From: CAVQCT01 sp964371785
Lineage (GTDB): Bacteria; Zixibacteria; MSB-5A5; GN15; FEB-12
Length of the DNA: 64,000 nt
Direction of reading: 5' to 3'
Assembly: GCA_964371785.1 (NCBI GenBank)
Contig: CAYJOL010000006.1
Coordinates: 190,248-254,247 of the forward strand
Part shown: piece after piece, positions 26,191 through 35,408 of the stretch
Numbering within the stretch: the first letter of the stretch is position 1
How the letters are laid out: every line of letters starts with the position of its first letter
The notes under the pieces: generated by a model
Database searches by the model: none
What the model was told of the DNA's origin: nothing
Seen by the model: the letters and a program-made list of their open reading frames with translations, nothing else
Program-made: the position numbers and the translations under genes

Positions 26191-27027
26191 CTAGAACCTG
26201 CCGTTGATGCCTTTGTATATCATTTCAACAGCCATGACAAAAATGACGATGGCGAACACTATGCGAAGATATTTCGTCCGTGCTTTCATCAGCACTTTGG
26301 CGCCAAGCATGGAACCGGCCAGCGCACCCAGCATCACCGGCATAGCCAGGGCGGGGTCGATATACCCACGGCTCAAGTAAACTCCGGCGCTCGCCGCGGC
26401 GGTCACTCCGATCATGAAATTACTGGTGGTGGTAGAGACTTTGAACGGAATGCGCATGATGTGATCCATGCCAAGGACTTTGACGGCGCCTGAACCGATG
26501 CCCAGCAGTCCGGATAAGGCCCCGGCTGCAAACATGACGGCGAATCCACCGGGGACGCGATAGACGTTGTACTGGCGCATCTGATGCCCGTCGGGGTATG
26601 TCCCGTTCATTTTGAGCAGGGTCGCAATCTTATCGGGCGGGTGGTCGACATAATCATGGGGACGGGTTTGCGATGAGAGATACGCCGAGTACAGAAGCAT
26701 GAGTCCAAAAATCACGGCGATGACACTCGGGGCAATGAGCACTGCGATCAACGCGCCAATGAGCGCGCCGATAGTTGTGGCGACCTCCAAAAACATGCCG
26801 ATACGAATGTTGGAAAACCCCTCGCGTACATAGGCGGCCGCTGCGCCGCTTGATGTCGCGATGACGGCCACCAGCGATGCCCCGATTGCGTATCTTAAGT
26901 CAACCCCGAAGATCAACGTAAGCATCGGGATAATCACAATACCACCGCCCAGTCCGGTCAGAGATCCGAGAAAACCGGCGGCAAACGACCCGGAAAGCAC
27001 AATCAGTGTGAATATCAATTCATTCAT
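26191..27027 (-). CDS. TauE/SafE family permease
   Basis: 278 residues from ATG 27027 (GAAGG upstream; a TTG start at 27060 would add 11 unlikely residues). Eight or so membrane segments; the repeat signatures GFLGSLTGLGGGIVIIPML near the N-terminus and AGALSGLLGIGSGAVKVLGM in the second half are diagnostic. Family members export sulfite, sulfoacetate or other organic sulfur anions; the substrate here is not determined. It lies between the VIT1-like and DUF1634 genes. Confidence 0.9.
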   Translation of the reverse strand: MNELIFTLIVLSGSFAAGFLGSLTGLGGGIVIIPMLTLIFGVDLRYAIGASLVAVIATSSGAAAAYVREGFSNIRIGMFLEVATTIGALIGALIAVLIAPSVIAVIFGLMLLYSAYLSSQTRPHDYVDHPPDKIATLLKMNGTYPDGHQMRQYNVYRVPGGFAVMFAAGALSGLLGIGSGAVKVLGMDHIMRIPFKVSTTTSNFMIGVTAAASAGVYLSRGYIDPALAMPVMLGALAGSMLGAKVLMKARTKYLRIVFAIVIFVMAVEMIYKGINGRF

Positions 27028-27056
27028 TCTCAAACCTTCGACATCAGACTCCGCAC

Positions 27057-27761
27057 TCAAGCAATCAACCTGGCGATGGCAAACGCGGCCGCGGCGGCTA
27101 TGCCGCCGATTATAACAGTTCGTGACCCACTTCGCAACGGCTTTAGTCCGGTATAAGTTCCTTTAATGAAGCCGAAAATGAAAAGGGCCAGCAAAGTCAC
27201 CACCACTGAAATGTACAGGGCGAGTTGAATGTCGTGATGGACAAATATGTATGGAGCGAGCGGGACAAAGCCCCCGACCATGTATGACACGGCTATCGTC
27301 ATAGCGCTTTTTCTGGCCCGGCCGGATTTGGGTTCCTCCAGGCCGAGCTCATAGCGCATCATGAAGTCCACCCACTTTTCCCGGTCGGCGCAGATAGCCG
27401 CGACGACCGGTTCCAACTGTTCATCGGTAAGGCCGTAGTTGCGGAAAATTTCCTCGACTTCCTTTGCTTCCTGCTCCGGGATTTCTTCCGTTTCATGGAC
27501 TTCTCTCTGCCACTCTGACTCGTAGTGCTCCACGTCGGTACGGCCGGCCAGATATCCGCCAAGACCCATCGAAATAGACCCGGCCACGATTTCGGCCAGT
27601 CCGGCGGTCACTACCAATGTTGTCACCGAGACCGCTCCTGACATGCCGGCCGCCAGGGCGAACGGGACTGTAAGACCGTCGGACATCCCGATTACGATAT
27701 CCCGGACGGTATCGGACGCCATGAAGTGCTTTTCTACATGCGGAGTCTGGGGCATATTCAC
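27057..27761 (-). CDS. VIT1/CCC1 family iron/manganese transporter
   Basis: 234 residues. DIVIGMSDGLTVPFALAAGMSGA is the first helix signature, followed by AGLAEIVAGSISMGLGGYLAGRT with metal-site residues. The cytoplasmic charged loop (HETEEIPEQEAKEVEEIF) is the ferritin-like metal-binding helix region, and three C-terminal helices follow. It moves Fe2+ or Mn2+ across the membrane with proton exchange. It is encoded between DUF1003 and TauE genes. Confidence 0.9.
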   Translation of the reverse strand: MNMPQTPHVEKHFMASDTVRDIVIGMSDGLTVPFALAAGMSGAVSVTTLVVTAGLAEIVAGSISMGLGGYLAGRTDVEHYESEWQREVHETEEIPEQEAKEVEEIFRNYGLTDEQLEPVVAAICADREKWVDFMMRYELGLEEPKSGRARKSAMTIAVSYMVGGFVPLAPYIFVHHDIQLALYISVVVTLLALFIFGFIKGTYTGLKPLRSGSRTVIIGGIAAAAAFAIARLIA

Positions 27762-27774
27762 CCGCTTTGAGCGC

Positions 27775-28239
27775 TCAGTTGTTTTCTGATTCTTTCTTTG
27801 TCATTCCCGCGACAATCCGATGGATCTCTTGCAGCGCCAGGTCCTGGGCCACCTGGTGTTCCATGATCGCGCGGATCTCGACTTCAGCTTTTTGGTTAAT
27901 CAGGTAATCGTTGTGAGCCTCAAGACGGTCCCGCTGGTTCTGGCGGTTCTGGCTCATCATAATGACCGGCGCGGTGTAAGCGGCCTGAAGCGACAAGAAA
28001 AGGTTCATCAGGATGAACGGGTATGGATCCCAGTGCCTCGCGTATGCGACTACGTTCAGCACGACCCAGAGGGCCAGCAGGGTGGACTGGCCGATAATGA
28101 ACCGCCAGGAGCCGATGGCGATCACCAGCCAGTCGGCGATTCGATGACCTAAAGTCGACTGTCCTTCGAGCAAGTCATTGACATTCTGGACCGGAGGGTG
28201 CGTGTGGGTAAACGGCTGCGGGAACTTGATAGTTGTCAT
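27775..28239 (-). CDS. DUF1003 membrane protein
   Basis: 154 residues with two helices (about 42-62 and 73-95). RIADWLVIAIGSWRFIIGQST, WDPYPFILMNLFLSLQAAYTAPVIMMSQNRQ and DRLEAHNDYLINQKAEVEI are the DUF1003 consensus blocks. The function is unknown in the family. It is first in the four-gene membrane cluster, 13 nt before the VIT1-like gene. Confidence 0.88.
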   Translation of the reverse strand: MTTIKFPQPFTHTHPPVQNVNDLLEGQSTLGHRIADWLVIAIGSWRFIIGQSTLLALWVVLNVVAYARHWDPYPFILMNLFLSLQAAYTAPVIMMSQNRQNQRDRLEAHNDYLINQKAEVEIRAIMEHQVAQDLALQEIHRIVAGMTKKESENN

Positions 28240-28508
28240 GGCCGGGGCTCTCCTATGTCTTCGGCGGATAGTTATCCTGCAATACTGAGAACATATATCG
28301 TACTACTTGTGCAATTGCATGATTGAGCGCAAAGTACCGGTCAAAAGAACCGACCGTCAACATTAAACAGACCGGGCCGGGTAGCCCAAGGTACTGTTTT
28401 TGAACCGTGTACGAACAGACTTCTGGACGGGAGGAAGAGATAGGTTATCGCCCCGGAAAGGACACGGCAATCAGGATATGTTACGGCGGGCCCCAATATG
28501 ATTTCGCG

Positions 28509-29315
28509 CTAGGTAGGCTGCTTTAGTCGACCGGCCGCGGCGCGGTCGACCAGCCAGTGGACCGTGCCGGTGGCGGCGCGCATCAGTTGTGCCGGGAGAC
28601 GCTCCGGTTGATATGCCCCTTCGAGAACTTCGCGAACGATCTCTGCTTTGTCGCCTCCGGAAGCGAGAAAGGCGATATTGTCAGCTTGATTGATCACCGG
28701 TACCGTGAGCGAGATACGATAACTTTTTAGTTCCTCCACGAACACTTCGGAGACCAAGCGGTTTGACTCTTTCAGTACTTTTGTGTGCGGAAACAGTGAG
28801 GCAGTGTGGCCGTTCGTCCCCAGGCCAAGAAGGATCAAATCGAACCGCGGCGGCTGGTCGCCGAAAAACTCACGTATCGTTTGTTCGTACTCCGCCGCGC
28901 TTTGGGCAGGAGGAAGGCCGCCGTCGATCGGATGAATTTGACTGTCGTCTACGGGCACGTGATCAAGCAGTATTCGTATCGCCTCACCGACATTGCTGTC
29001 TTTGCTCTCGAGCGGAACGCATCTTTCATCCCCCCAGAAGACGTGCACTTTCTTCCACGGGACCCGGGAGACAAACGCCGGACCAGCCAGCAGTTCATAC
29101 ATTCTTCGCGGGGTGCTTCCTCCCGAAAGGACAATCGCGAAGCGCCCGCATGTTTCGACTGACTCGATTGCCAGTTCGGCAAACAGGCTCGCAGCCTCGC
29201 GACTCATCGCTTCGTAGCTCTCAAGAACCTTGAGGCGTATGTCCGGACTTGAGTTCAGATCAGGAATCCTTTCCCCATTCGGTGTGGAAGGTCCCTTCGC
29301 GATCGATCCGTTCAT
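28509..29315 (-). CDS. pgl: 6-phosphogluconolactonase
   Basis: 268 residues from ATG 29315. The start overlaps the end of gnd by 56 nt; ATG 29210 (SREAASLFAEL) is a shorter option. It hydrolyses 6-phosphogluconolactone to 6-phosphogluconate. FAIVLSGGSTPRRMYELLAG, VHVFWGDERCVP, FDLILLGLGTNGHTASLFP and TVPVINQADNIAFLASGGDKA are the SugB-type motifs. It is coupled to gnd, so two consecutive steps of the oxidative pentose phosphate pathway are co-expressed. No zwf gene is seen here. Confidence 0.93.
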   Translation of the reverse strand: MNGSIAKGPSTPNGERIPDLNSSPDIRLKVLESYEAMSREAASLFAELAIESVETCGRFAIVLSGGSTPRRMYELLAGPAFVSRVPWKKVHVFWGDERCVPLESKDSNVGEAIRILLDHVPVDDSQIHPIDGGLPPAQSAAEYEQTIREFFGDQPPRFDLILLGLGTNGHTASLFPHTKVLKESNRLVSEVFVEELKSYRISLTVPVINQADNIAFLASGGDKAEIVREVLEGAYQPERLPAQLMRAATGTVHWLVDRAAAGRLKQPT

Positions 29316-30678
29316 AGGTGTGTGAGCCGAAGTTGTCGCGCAGAGCCTGGATAAGATTGGCTGGCAGCCAGCCGCTTCGATACGAATCGAAATACCCCAG
29401 CGATGAAGCCAGAGCTGTGACAGGGATGCCGAGTGTGATGCCGGTACGTACGATTTCGCGAAGGTCGCTGTGCCGCTCCATCAGGAGTCCGGCAAGGTGC
29501 GGGTCGACCATAAGATTAGGGAGTTGCGGATTCGTCTTCATGGCGGTACGAATATCCTCGAGCAAGTCCGCGCGGATAATACAGCCGCCCCGCCATATGC
29601 TCGCCACATCTTCGAGATTCAGTCCATACTTATACTGTTCAGATGCTGTCCGCAAAAGAGCCATCCCCTGGGCGTAGGCGCTGATCATGGCGAAATGGAA
29701 GGCCCGGTGCAGCTGTATCTTGAATTGTTCTCTGTCTCCGGCGAATTTGACGCTCTGGAATGTTAAAAGTCGGGCCGCGCTTTCGCGTTCTTCTTTAAGA
29801 CCCGACATATCGCGCATCTCGACCGAGCTGTCGATTGTCGGTACCGGTACCTGAAGCTCCATGGCGTCTTGCGATGTCCACTTGCCGGTCCCCTTTTGTT
29901 TAGCCTTATCACGGATCATGTCGATCAGGTGACCGTCTGATTTATCATCCGGTTGACGGAACACTTCCCCGGCAATCTCGACGAGGAAGGATTTTACCTC
30001 AGATTGGTTCCACGCGGCAAACAGGTCCGCCAGCTCATCGGGCGTCAGGCCAAGTCCTCGCTTGAGCAGGTCGTAGGTCTCGGCCAGTAATGCCATGACG
30101 GCGTATTCGATTCCGTTGTGGACCATTTTTACATAGTGTCCAGCCGATCCGGGACCGAGGTAAGTCACACAGGGGGAGTTATCCACTTTGGCGGCCACCG
30201 CTTCAAAAATCGGCCGCACATGTTCATAAGCTTCTCTGGGGCCGCCGGGCATCATGCTCGGGCCGAACCGCGCGCCTTTCTCGCCACCGGATACGCCCAC
30301 GCCGAGAAAATGAATTCCTCTGGCAGTCAGCATTTCGGAACGTCTGTTTGTGTCCGTGTAGTGCGAGTTGCCGCCGTCGATGATAATGTCGCCTTTTCCG
30401 AGCGGGCCTAATGATTCCTCGATCACGTCATCGACCGCCTGCCCGGCCGGCACCAGCAATATCACCGCTCGCGGTTTTTTCAGCCGGTCGAAGAACTCAT
30501 TTACATCAGTTACTCCCCGAACTGGTTTGCTTTCGGACTGAGCGTCGAACAGCCCCACCTTGGTTTTGTCCCTGCCCAGTCCGATTACGGAAAACCCATG
30601 GTCGGCCATATTGAGCGCCAGGTTTTTCCCCATTACTCCGAGTCCGACCATACCGATATCAAAATTTATATCACTCAT
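29260..30678 (-). CDS. gnd: 6-phosphogluconate dehydrogenase, decarboxylating
   Basis: 472 residues from ATG 30678, preceded by AAGGAAAG; the frame opens 27 nt earlier. It oxidises 6-phosphogluconate to ribulose 5-phosphate with NAD(P)+. The Rossmann motif is GMVGLGVMGKNLALNMADHG. IIDGGNSHYTDT, GVSGGEKGARFGPSMMPGG, the catalytic VKMVHNGIEYAVM, and KGTGKWTSQDAMELQVPVPTI are intact. The length fits the long, dimeric form found in most bacteria. Confidence 0.97.
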   Translation of the reverse strand: MSDINFDIGMVGLGVMGKNLALNMADHGFSVIGLGRDKTKVGLFDAQSESKPVRGVTDVNEFFDRLKKPRAVILLVPAGQAVDDVIEESLGPLGKGDIIIDGGNSHYTDTNRRSEMLTARGIHFLGVGVSGGEKGARFGPSMMPGGPREAYEHVRPIFEAVAAKVDNSPCVTYLGPGSAGHYVKMVHNGIEYAVMALLAETYDLLKRGLGLTPDELADLFAAWNQSEVKSFLVEIAGEVFRQPDDKSDGHLIDMIRDKAKQKGTGKWTSQDAMELQVPVPTIDSSVEMRDMSGLKEERESAARLLTFQSVKFAGDREQFKIQLHRAFHFAMISAYAQGMALLRTASEQYKYGLNLEDVASIWRGGCIIRADLLEDIRTAMKTNPQLPNLMVDPHLAGLLMERHSDLREIVRTGITLGIPVTALASSLGYFDSYRSGWLPANLIQALRDNFGSHTYERIDREGTFHTEWGKDS

Positions 30679-30960
30679 GCACTTTCCTTTTTCATTGTAC
30701 AACATCCCGGCATGCCACTAGTTTCCGGGCGTCATTTCTTTAGCATTTTGAGTAATCCTACCCACGTAATCATCGAACCGGGGTGCCTGTCAAGTTTGAA
30801 TGTAGGGTTAGCGGACTTGAACTCTCACCATTTCACGCTTGCCTCACCCGTTAACGTGGCTGTATATTGTCCATGTAACCCAACATCGATACACCAACCC
30901 GAGCCAAATCGAACACGACTGACCACAGTCGAAGATGAACATAATTGAGAAGGAGACACC

Positions 30961-31359
30961 ATGCCGACAGGCAATCCCAAAGATGAATATCTCGATGCCT
31001 CCGCGAACCAGCGGCAGTTCCAGACCATACGCTTCGCTCAGCTCACTGTTTATCTGGCCCTCACCGGGTTCCTGATCAACCTGTTATCCGCCCATTCGGC
31101 GGCGATGACTCCATTGGTGCGTATCCTGCTGAAGGCAACCGGGCTGATCTCGACACTGCTGTTCTGGATTCACCAGGTCCGCACGGAACAGTTCTGGACT
31201 CATTTCGTCAAGCGGGCTGCAGAGCTGGAGGAAGAACTCGGTTTCAGACAATACACGACCCGACCACCATCCGGAATAGTTTCGTCGTTTAAGGCGATGC
31301 GGGCGTTCTTTGCTCTGCTGACGCTTTTCTGGATAGCCAGTTTCATTTGGATGCGCTAA
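30961..31359 (+). CDS. small membrane protein of unknown family
   Basis: 132 residues, ATG 30961 with AAGGAG at 30950-30955. Three hydrophobic segments (about 27-44, 51-70, 111-131), with an acidic helix between the second and third (RAAELEEELGF). The protein ends directly after the last helix. No family is recognised. The stop lies inside an 8-bp inverted repeat (31355-31362/31374-31381) that has no T-run. Confidence 0.65.
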   Translation: MPTGNPKDEYLDASANQRQFQTIRFAQLTVYLALTGFLINLLSAHSAAMTPLVRILLKATGLISTLLFWIHQVRTEQFWTHFVKRAAELEEELGFRQYTTRPPSGIVSSFKAMRAFFALLTLFWIASFIWMR

Positions 31360-31431
31360 GGTGGAATGGGACTACCTTAGCCGGGTGAACTGCGTGCATA
31401 CATGAAATATAGAACTAGTTAGTCTTTTTTC

Positions 31432-31459
31432 TTGACAAAAACACGATTAAATATATCTT
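31432..31459 (+). promoter_or_regulatory. sigma-70-like promoter for the dockerin/TPR gene group
   Basis: A consensus TTGACA (31432-31437) and TATCTT (31454-31459) with 16-nt spacing in an AT-rich stretch, about 190 nt before the dockerin-like gene. No terminator is seen between that gene and the TPR operon, so it may drive both. Confidence 0.55.
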
Positions 31460-31652
31460 ACCGGTAAACATAATGTACTTTTTGTACTCCGTCGTCCTCA
31501 TTAACATTGCAAATGGACCGAGATTATAAGTCACTGCTAATTAAGACGATATTCGCTAGCGGCACAGCCCGATTCGATCAGGCAAAATGATATTGGAGAG
31601 TTCTCCAAAAGTGCCGATAGGAAAGAAAGCGCAAAAGAGGAGTACATTAAGT

Positions 31653-32162
31653 ATGTTTTCATCCGGGTTTTCTTTACGCTTGTTTATTCTGTTGGGGCTC
31701 AGCGTGTTCTTCGCAAGGGGCATTGGATTTTCCACCGATGTCATTGGTACGGTCAAGGATTCGGTCACCGGGTCACCTATTTCAAACGCCGTGGTTAAGA
31801 TTGTAGAAACTGGTGACAGCACTATGACGGATGGTCTCGGCAACTATTTTATTCCCAACCTTCCCAGCGGGCGTTACACGTTTCTGGTAGGGCTGGCAAA
31901 TTACAGACCGTTTATCGGCGGATCCATCGTCGTGGGTGCTTGCTGTGTGGGTCTTCGCGGCAATGTTGATAGCGATCCGGGTGATGCTGTCGATATTGGC
32001 GACTTGGTCTATATGGTGGAATACTCCTTCGCCGGAGGGCCATCGCCACTCTGCCAGGAAGAGGCGGACGTGAACGGCGACATATCTGTAGATATCGGCG
32101 ATCTGGTCTATCTTGTAGAATATTCTTTCGGTACTGGTCCGGCCCCGAACGCATGTCCTTAG
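31653..32162 (+). CDS. secreted protein with carboxypeptidase-regulatory and dockerin-like domains
   Basis: 169 residues from ATG 31653 (GAGGAG 31637-31642; signal peptide to about residue 27). The frame opens at 31587, but that start has no ribosome site. After the signal peptide, DVIGTVKDSVTGSPISNAVVKIVETG begins a carboxypeptidase regulatory-like beta sandwich (SGRYTFLVGLANYRP). The last 75 residues are a dockerin-like tandem: CCVGLRGNVDSDPGDAVDIG and DVNGDISVDIGDLVYLVEYS. The same module ends two other proteins in this window. It is probably a surface assembly component. Confidence 0.78.
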   Translation: MFSSGFSLRLFILLGLSVFFARGIGFSTDVIGTVKDSVTGSPISNAVVKIVETGDSTMTDGLGNYFIPNLPSGRYTFLVGLANYRPFIGGSIVVGACCVGLRGNVDSDPGDAVDIGDLVYMVEYSFAGGPSPLCQEEADVNGDISVDIGDLVYLVEYSFGTGPAPNACP

Positions 32163-32257
32163 CATCTGCTTTTACCGGGCCACGTTTTACCGGTGTCCAT
32201 TGTGACGCCAATTTCTGACACAAACCGCAAATTTAAGATATGAAAGGAGTGCGAGGT

Positions 32258-33811
32258 ATGTCAAAGGACCTTGCCCGATGTCTGACCGGACTTCTTGCGG
32301 CGGCAATTGTCTCCCTTCTTTTGGCCGCTCAATCTATCGCCGACACTACTTATGTGAATGTCAACCTCGTTCCCTCGGGAACTATATCAGGCACCGCGCA
32401 CCTGACCGGCTCAGGCACGCACAGCGGCATCTTCGTCTACGTCGGCGGGACAAGCATAGTCGGGGTCACGAATGCCTCCGGCCAATTTACAATCGTAGGC
32501 GTCCCCTTCGGAAACTACACGCTTACGTTCACCAAGCAAGGTTATGGGGATCAGAATGTGACTCCGGTCACTATCAGCTCAGCCGGGCAAGTGGTAAATC
32601 TAGCCCTGGTCACCCTTGGGGTGCAGGCTACCGGCGCGGCCGAACTGTTCGCGCAGGCAATGCGTGAATACACGTATGACCGATTCTCATCCGCGATAGT
32701 CCTGCTGGATTCGTTGATCGCCACATATCCATCGGGCAGTTATGTCGCGTCCGCCAAGTACCGAAAGGGTCTCGCGTATGGAAGCATGGATCAGTATGCG
32801 AATGCCGTGACCGCCATGACCCAGCTTATCAGCGGCCACCCGGGCGACAGCGTCTTGCCGGCCGCGTATTATTATCGTGGCATATATAAAGAGAATCAAC
32901 TGGACTATGCCGGAGCTATTAATGACTTTCAGACGGTCGTGAACAGCTATCCAGGCGCCTACGATGCTTCACGAGCCCAATATCGCATTGGGCGCAATTA
33001 TGAATCGCTGGACAACACCAACAGCGCTATCACGGCATATCTGGCAACCGCTTCACAGTATCCCTCGTCGGCCGATGCCGCTCCGGCCATTTACAACGCC
33101 GCCTGGCTGTATTACAGCACCGACCAGTGGTCAACGGCGGTCACCCAGTTCGATCGGTTGCTCAGTAATTACTCGGCGACGCCCGAAGCAAGCAAGGCAA
33201 GCTACTGGAAGGGGATGTGTTACTATAATCAGGATGATTACACCACGGCCCTCGCCGCATTCAACTCATCGATTACCACCTACCCGACCGGCGCCAACTA
33301 TGACGATTCCTGGTACTACCGGGCGGGCTGCAAGTTCAATTCCGAGAGCTACTCGTACACCGATGCCGAGGCGGACTATCAATATATCGTGACGAATCTG
33401 CCCAATTCGACGCGCCAGCCGCATGCCCGGTACTATATTGCCAATTGCGAATACGAATTACAAAACTACTCGAATGCCATCACGCTCCACCAGGCGTACC
33501 TCGCGGCCGAACCAACCGATGACTGGGTTTCCGCGGCCAAGTTTCGGATTGCCTGGACGCAATATCTAAACGGCGACTATGCGACCGCGTTGACCTCGTT
33601 CACGAATTTCTACACCGCTTATCCCAGCGAAAAGGTCGCCGGAGAGGCGCACTACTGGGTCGGCCGATGTTACGAGAAGCTGAACGGATCCACCAACAAT
33701 GTGCCGGCACAGCAGCAGTACTGCACGGTCATGACGAGTTATCCGAACTGCTCTAAGATCATCGAAGCGACCGCAAGATTCACGACCGTCGGCGGGGTGA
33801 CATGTCCGTAA
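32258..33811 (+). CDS. secreted TPR-repeat protein with carboxypeptidase-regulatory domain
   Basis: 517 residues from ATG 32258 (AAAGGAG 9 nt upstream; ATG 32240 is less likely). A signal peptide spans about 1-28 (QSIADTTYVN). A CarboxypepD-reg-like domain lies at about 35-115 (ISGTAHLTGSGTHSGIFVYVGG). Then about nine TPR/YbgF-like helical repeats follow (AIVLLDSLIATYPSGSYVASAKYRKGLAYG, TQFDRLLSNYSATPEASKASYWKG). It is the first gene of a five-gene set with overlapping ends and overlaps the next gene by 10 nt. A periplasmic scaffold role is inferred. Confidence 0.8.
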   Translation: MSKDLARCLTGLLAAAIVSLLLAAQSIADTTYVNVNLVPSGTISGTAHLTGSGTHSGIFVYVGGTSIVGVTNASGQFTIVGVPFGNYTLTFTKQGYGDQNVTPVTISSAGQVVNLALVTLGVQATGAAELFAQAMREYTYDRFSSAIVLLDSLIATYPSGSYVASAKYRKGLAYGSMDQYANAVTAMTQLISGHPGDSVLPAAYYYRGIYKENQLDYAGAINDFQTVVNSYPGAYDASRAQYRIGRNYESLDNTNSAITAYLATASQYPSSADAAPAIYNAAWLYYSTDQWSTAVTQFDRLLSNYSATPEASKASYWKGMCYYNQDDYTTALAAFNSSITTYPTGANYDDSWYYRAGCKFNSESYSYTDAEADYQYIVTNLPNSTRQPHARYYIANCEYELQNYSNAITLHQAYLAAEPTDDWVSAAKFRIAWTQYLNGDYATALTSFTNFYTAYPSEKVAGEAHYWVGRCYEKLNGSTNNVPAQQQYCTVMTSYPNCSKIIEATARFTTVGGVTCP

Positions 33812-35403
33812 TCAAGCGGAGTTCGACATTCGGCACGGCGATTCTCCCCGCGATCCTGGTATTAGCGGCGTCGGCCGTTGCGGTATACAAGGTCGAGTAC
33901 CTTGGCTACGATTCGGGCAGTTCGCTGCCGCACGTAAGTTATTACGTGGAAACGGTGATGGAATTCGACGGACACGGTACTCCGGTGGAGATAAGTATGG
34001 CTCTGCCGCAGAACCAGGAGCACCAGAGGGTCAGCGATGAATCTTTTGATTCGGATGACCTGAAGTTCTCGGTGGCACAGGACAGGGGCGAACGGCGGGG
34101 AGTGTGGACATCGACTTCGGTCATCGGCCGCCGGCAACTGAAGTATACGGCGACGGTCGACCGTGACCAGGTGGAATACGAAATCGATTCGGCCATGTCG
34201 ATCGAACAATCGCTACCGGTTCAGGTATCGACATACCTGCTCGCCGACAGCACAATTCAATCCGATGACCCCCGGATAGCCGCCCTGAGCGACTCGATCG
34301 GTCTGAGCGTCGATTCGACGATGCTCCTCAACGTCCGGCGGATCTATGACCTCGCGACCTTTGGGCTCAAATATGTGCGCTATTCCGGGACAACCGACGC
34401 TCTGACGGCTTACCAGTTGGGGGAGGCATCGTGCGGCGGGAAATCCCGTCTAATGGTGGCGCTTGCGCGGCATCTGGGGATTCCTGCTCGACTCGTCGGC
34501 GGCAAGATTCTTCAAGCAGGACAATCCACGGCCACACACATCTGGGTCGAATATTATATGAACGGATACTGGGTGCCGTTCTGTCCGACCAACCAGTATT
34601 TTGCCGAAATTCCCGCACACTATATGGTTCTGTATTACGGCGAACAGCCGTTTTTGACTCATACCCGGGACATCAATTTTAAGTTCTTCTTCAACGTCAA
34701 GAAGCGGCTGATTCTTCCGGACACCCAGGGAGCGAAAATCAACAAAGCGCATCCGCTTGACGCGCTGAATGTGCTGGCCAATTTCCGTCGTGCAGCTATA
34801 TCAATCGAGCTGCTTCGGATTATTGTCATGCTTCCGTTGGGGATTCTCGTTATCGTCATTTTCCGGAATATCATCGGGCTTGAGACGTTCGGCACATTCA
34901 TGCCCGCTTTGATTGCGATCGGATTCCGCGACACGGGACTCAATAACGGCCTGCTGCTGTTCACGTTAATCATCACCTTCGGCACCGGCGTCAGGGCGGC
35001 CATCAGCCACTTGCAGTTGCTCCATACTCCACGATTGGCCATTGTCCTGACAATGGTAATCGTATTTCTGCTCGGCCTGACCACGTTCGGACTGTCTTTC
35101 GGATTTACCGACTTCGCCCGGGTAGCTCTGTTTCCTCTTGCCATCATGACCCTGACAATCGAGCGATTCAGCATCCTGACCGAAGAAAACGGGTTGGTGA
35201 GCGCCCTGAAGGTGTATGTCTCCACCATGATCGTGGCGTCGCTGGCCTACTTGCTGATGTCGTGGCGGCTTCTCCAGGGAATAATCGTCGGTTTTCCCGA
35301 GGCGCTACTCTTGGTGCTGGCGCTGTATATCTACCTCGGTCGATACAGCGGCTTCCGCCTCATGGAACTATTCCGATTCCGCGATGTGCTGCACAGGAGT
35401 TGA
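33802..35403 (+). CDS. transglutaminase-like protein fused to seven transmembrane helices
   Basis: 533 residues. Helix 1 lies at about 12-30. A periplasmic transglutaminase-type domain follows at about 40-310, with GEASCGGKSRLMVALARHLGIP and ATHIWVEYYMNGYWVPFCPTN. Cys and His of a triad are present, but the Asp position appears replaced (PFCPTN). Seven membrane helices occupy about 330-525. This matches the family described as inactive transglutaminase fused to 7TM (UUP1), regularly found beside an alpha-L-glutamate ligase-like ATP-grasp gene, as here. Start and stop overlap both neighbours. Confidence 0.85.
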   Translation: MSVIKRSSTFGTAILPAILVLAASAVAVYKVEYLGYDSGSSLPHVSYYVETVMEFDGHGTPVEISMALPQNQEHQRVSDESFDSDDLKFSVAQDRGERRGVWTSTSVIGRRQLKYTATVDRDQVEYEIDSAMSIEQSLPVQVSTYLLADSTIQSDDPRIAALSDSIGLSVDSTMLLNVRRIYDLATFGLKYVRYSGTTDALTAYQLGEASCGGKSRLMVALARHLGIPARLVGGKILQAGQSTATHIWVEYYMNGYWVPFCPTNQYFAEIPAHYMVLYYGEQPFLTHTRDINFKFFFNVKKRLILPDTQGAKINKAHPLDALNVLANFRRAAISIELLRIIVMLPLGILVIVIFRNIIGLETFGTFMPALIAIGFRDTGLNNGLLLFTLIITFGTGVRAAISHLQLLHTPRLAIVLTMVIVFLLGLTTFGLSFGFTDFARVALFPLAIMTLTIERFSILTEENGLVSALKVYVSTMIVASLAYLLMSWRLLQGIIVGFPEALLLVLALYIYLGRYSGFRLMELFRFRDVLHRS

Positions 35404-35408
35404 TGATA

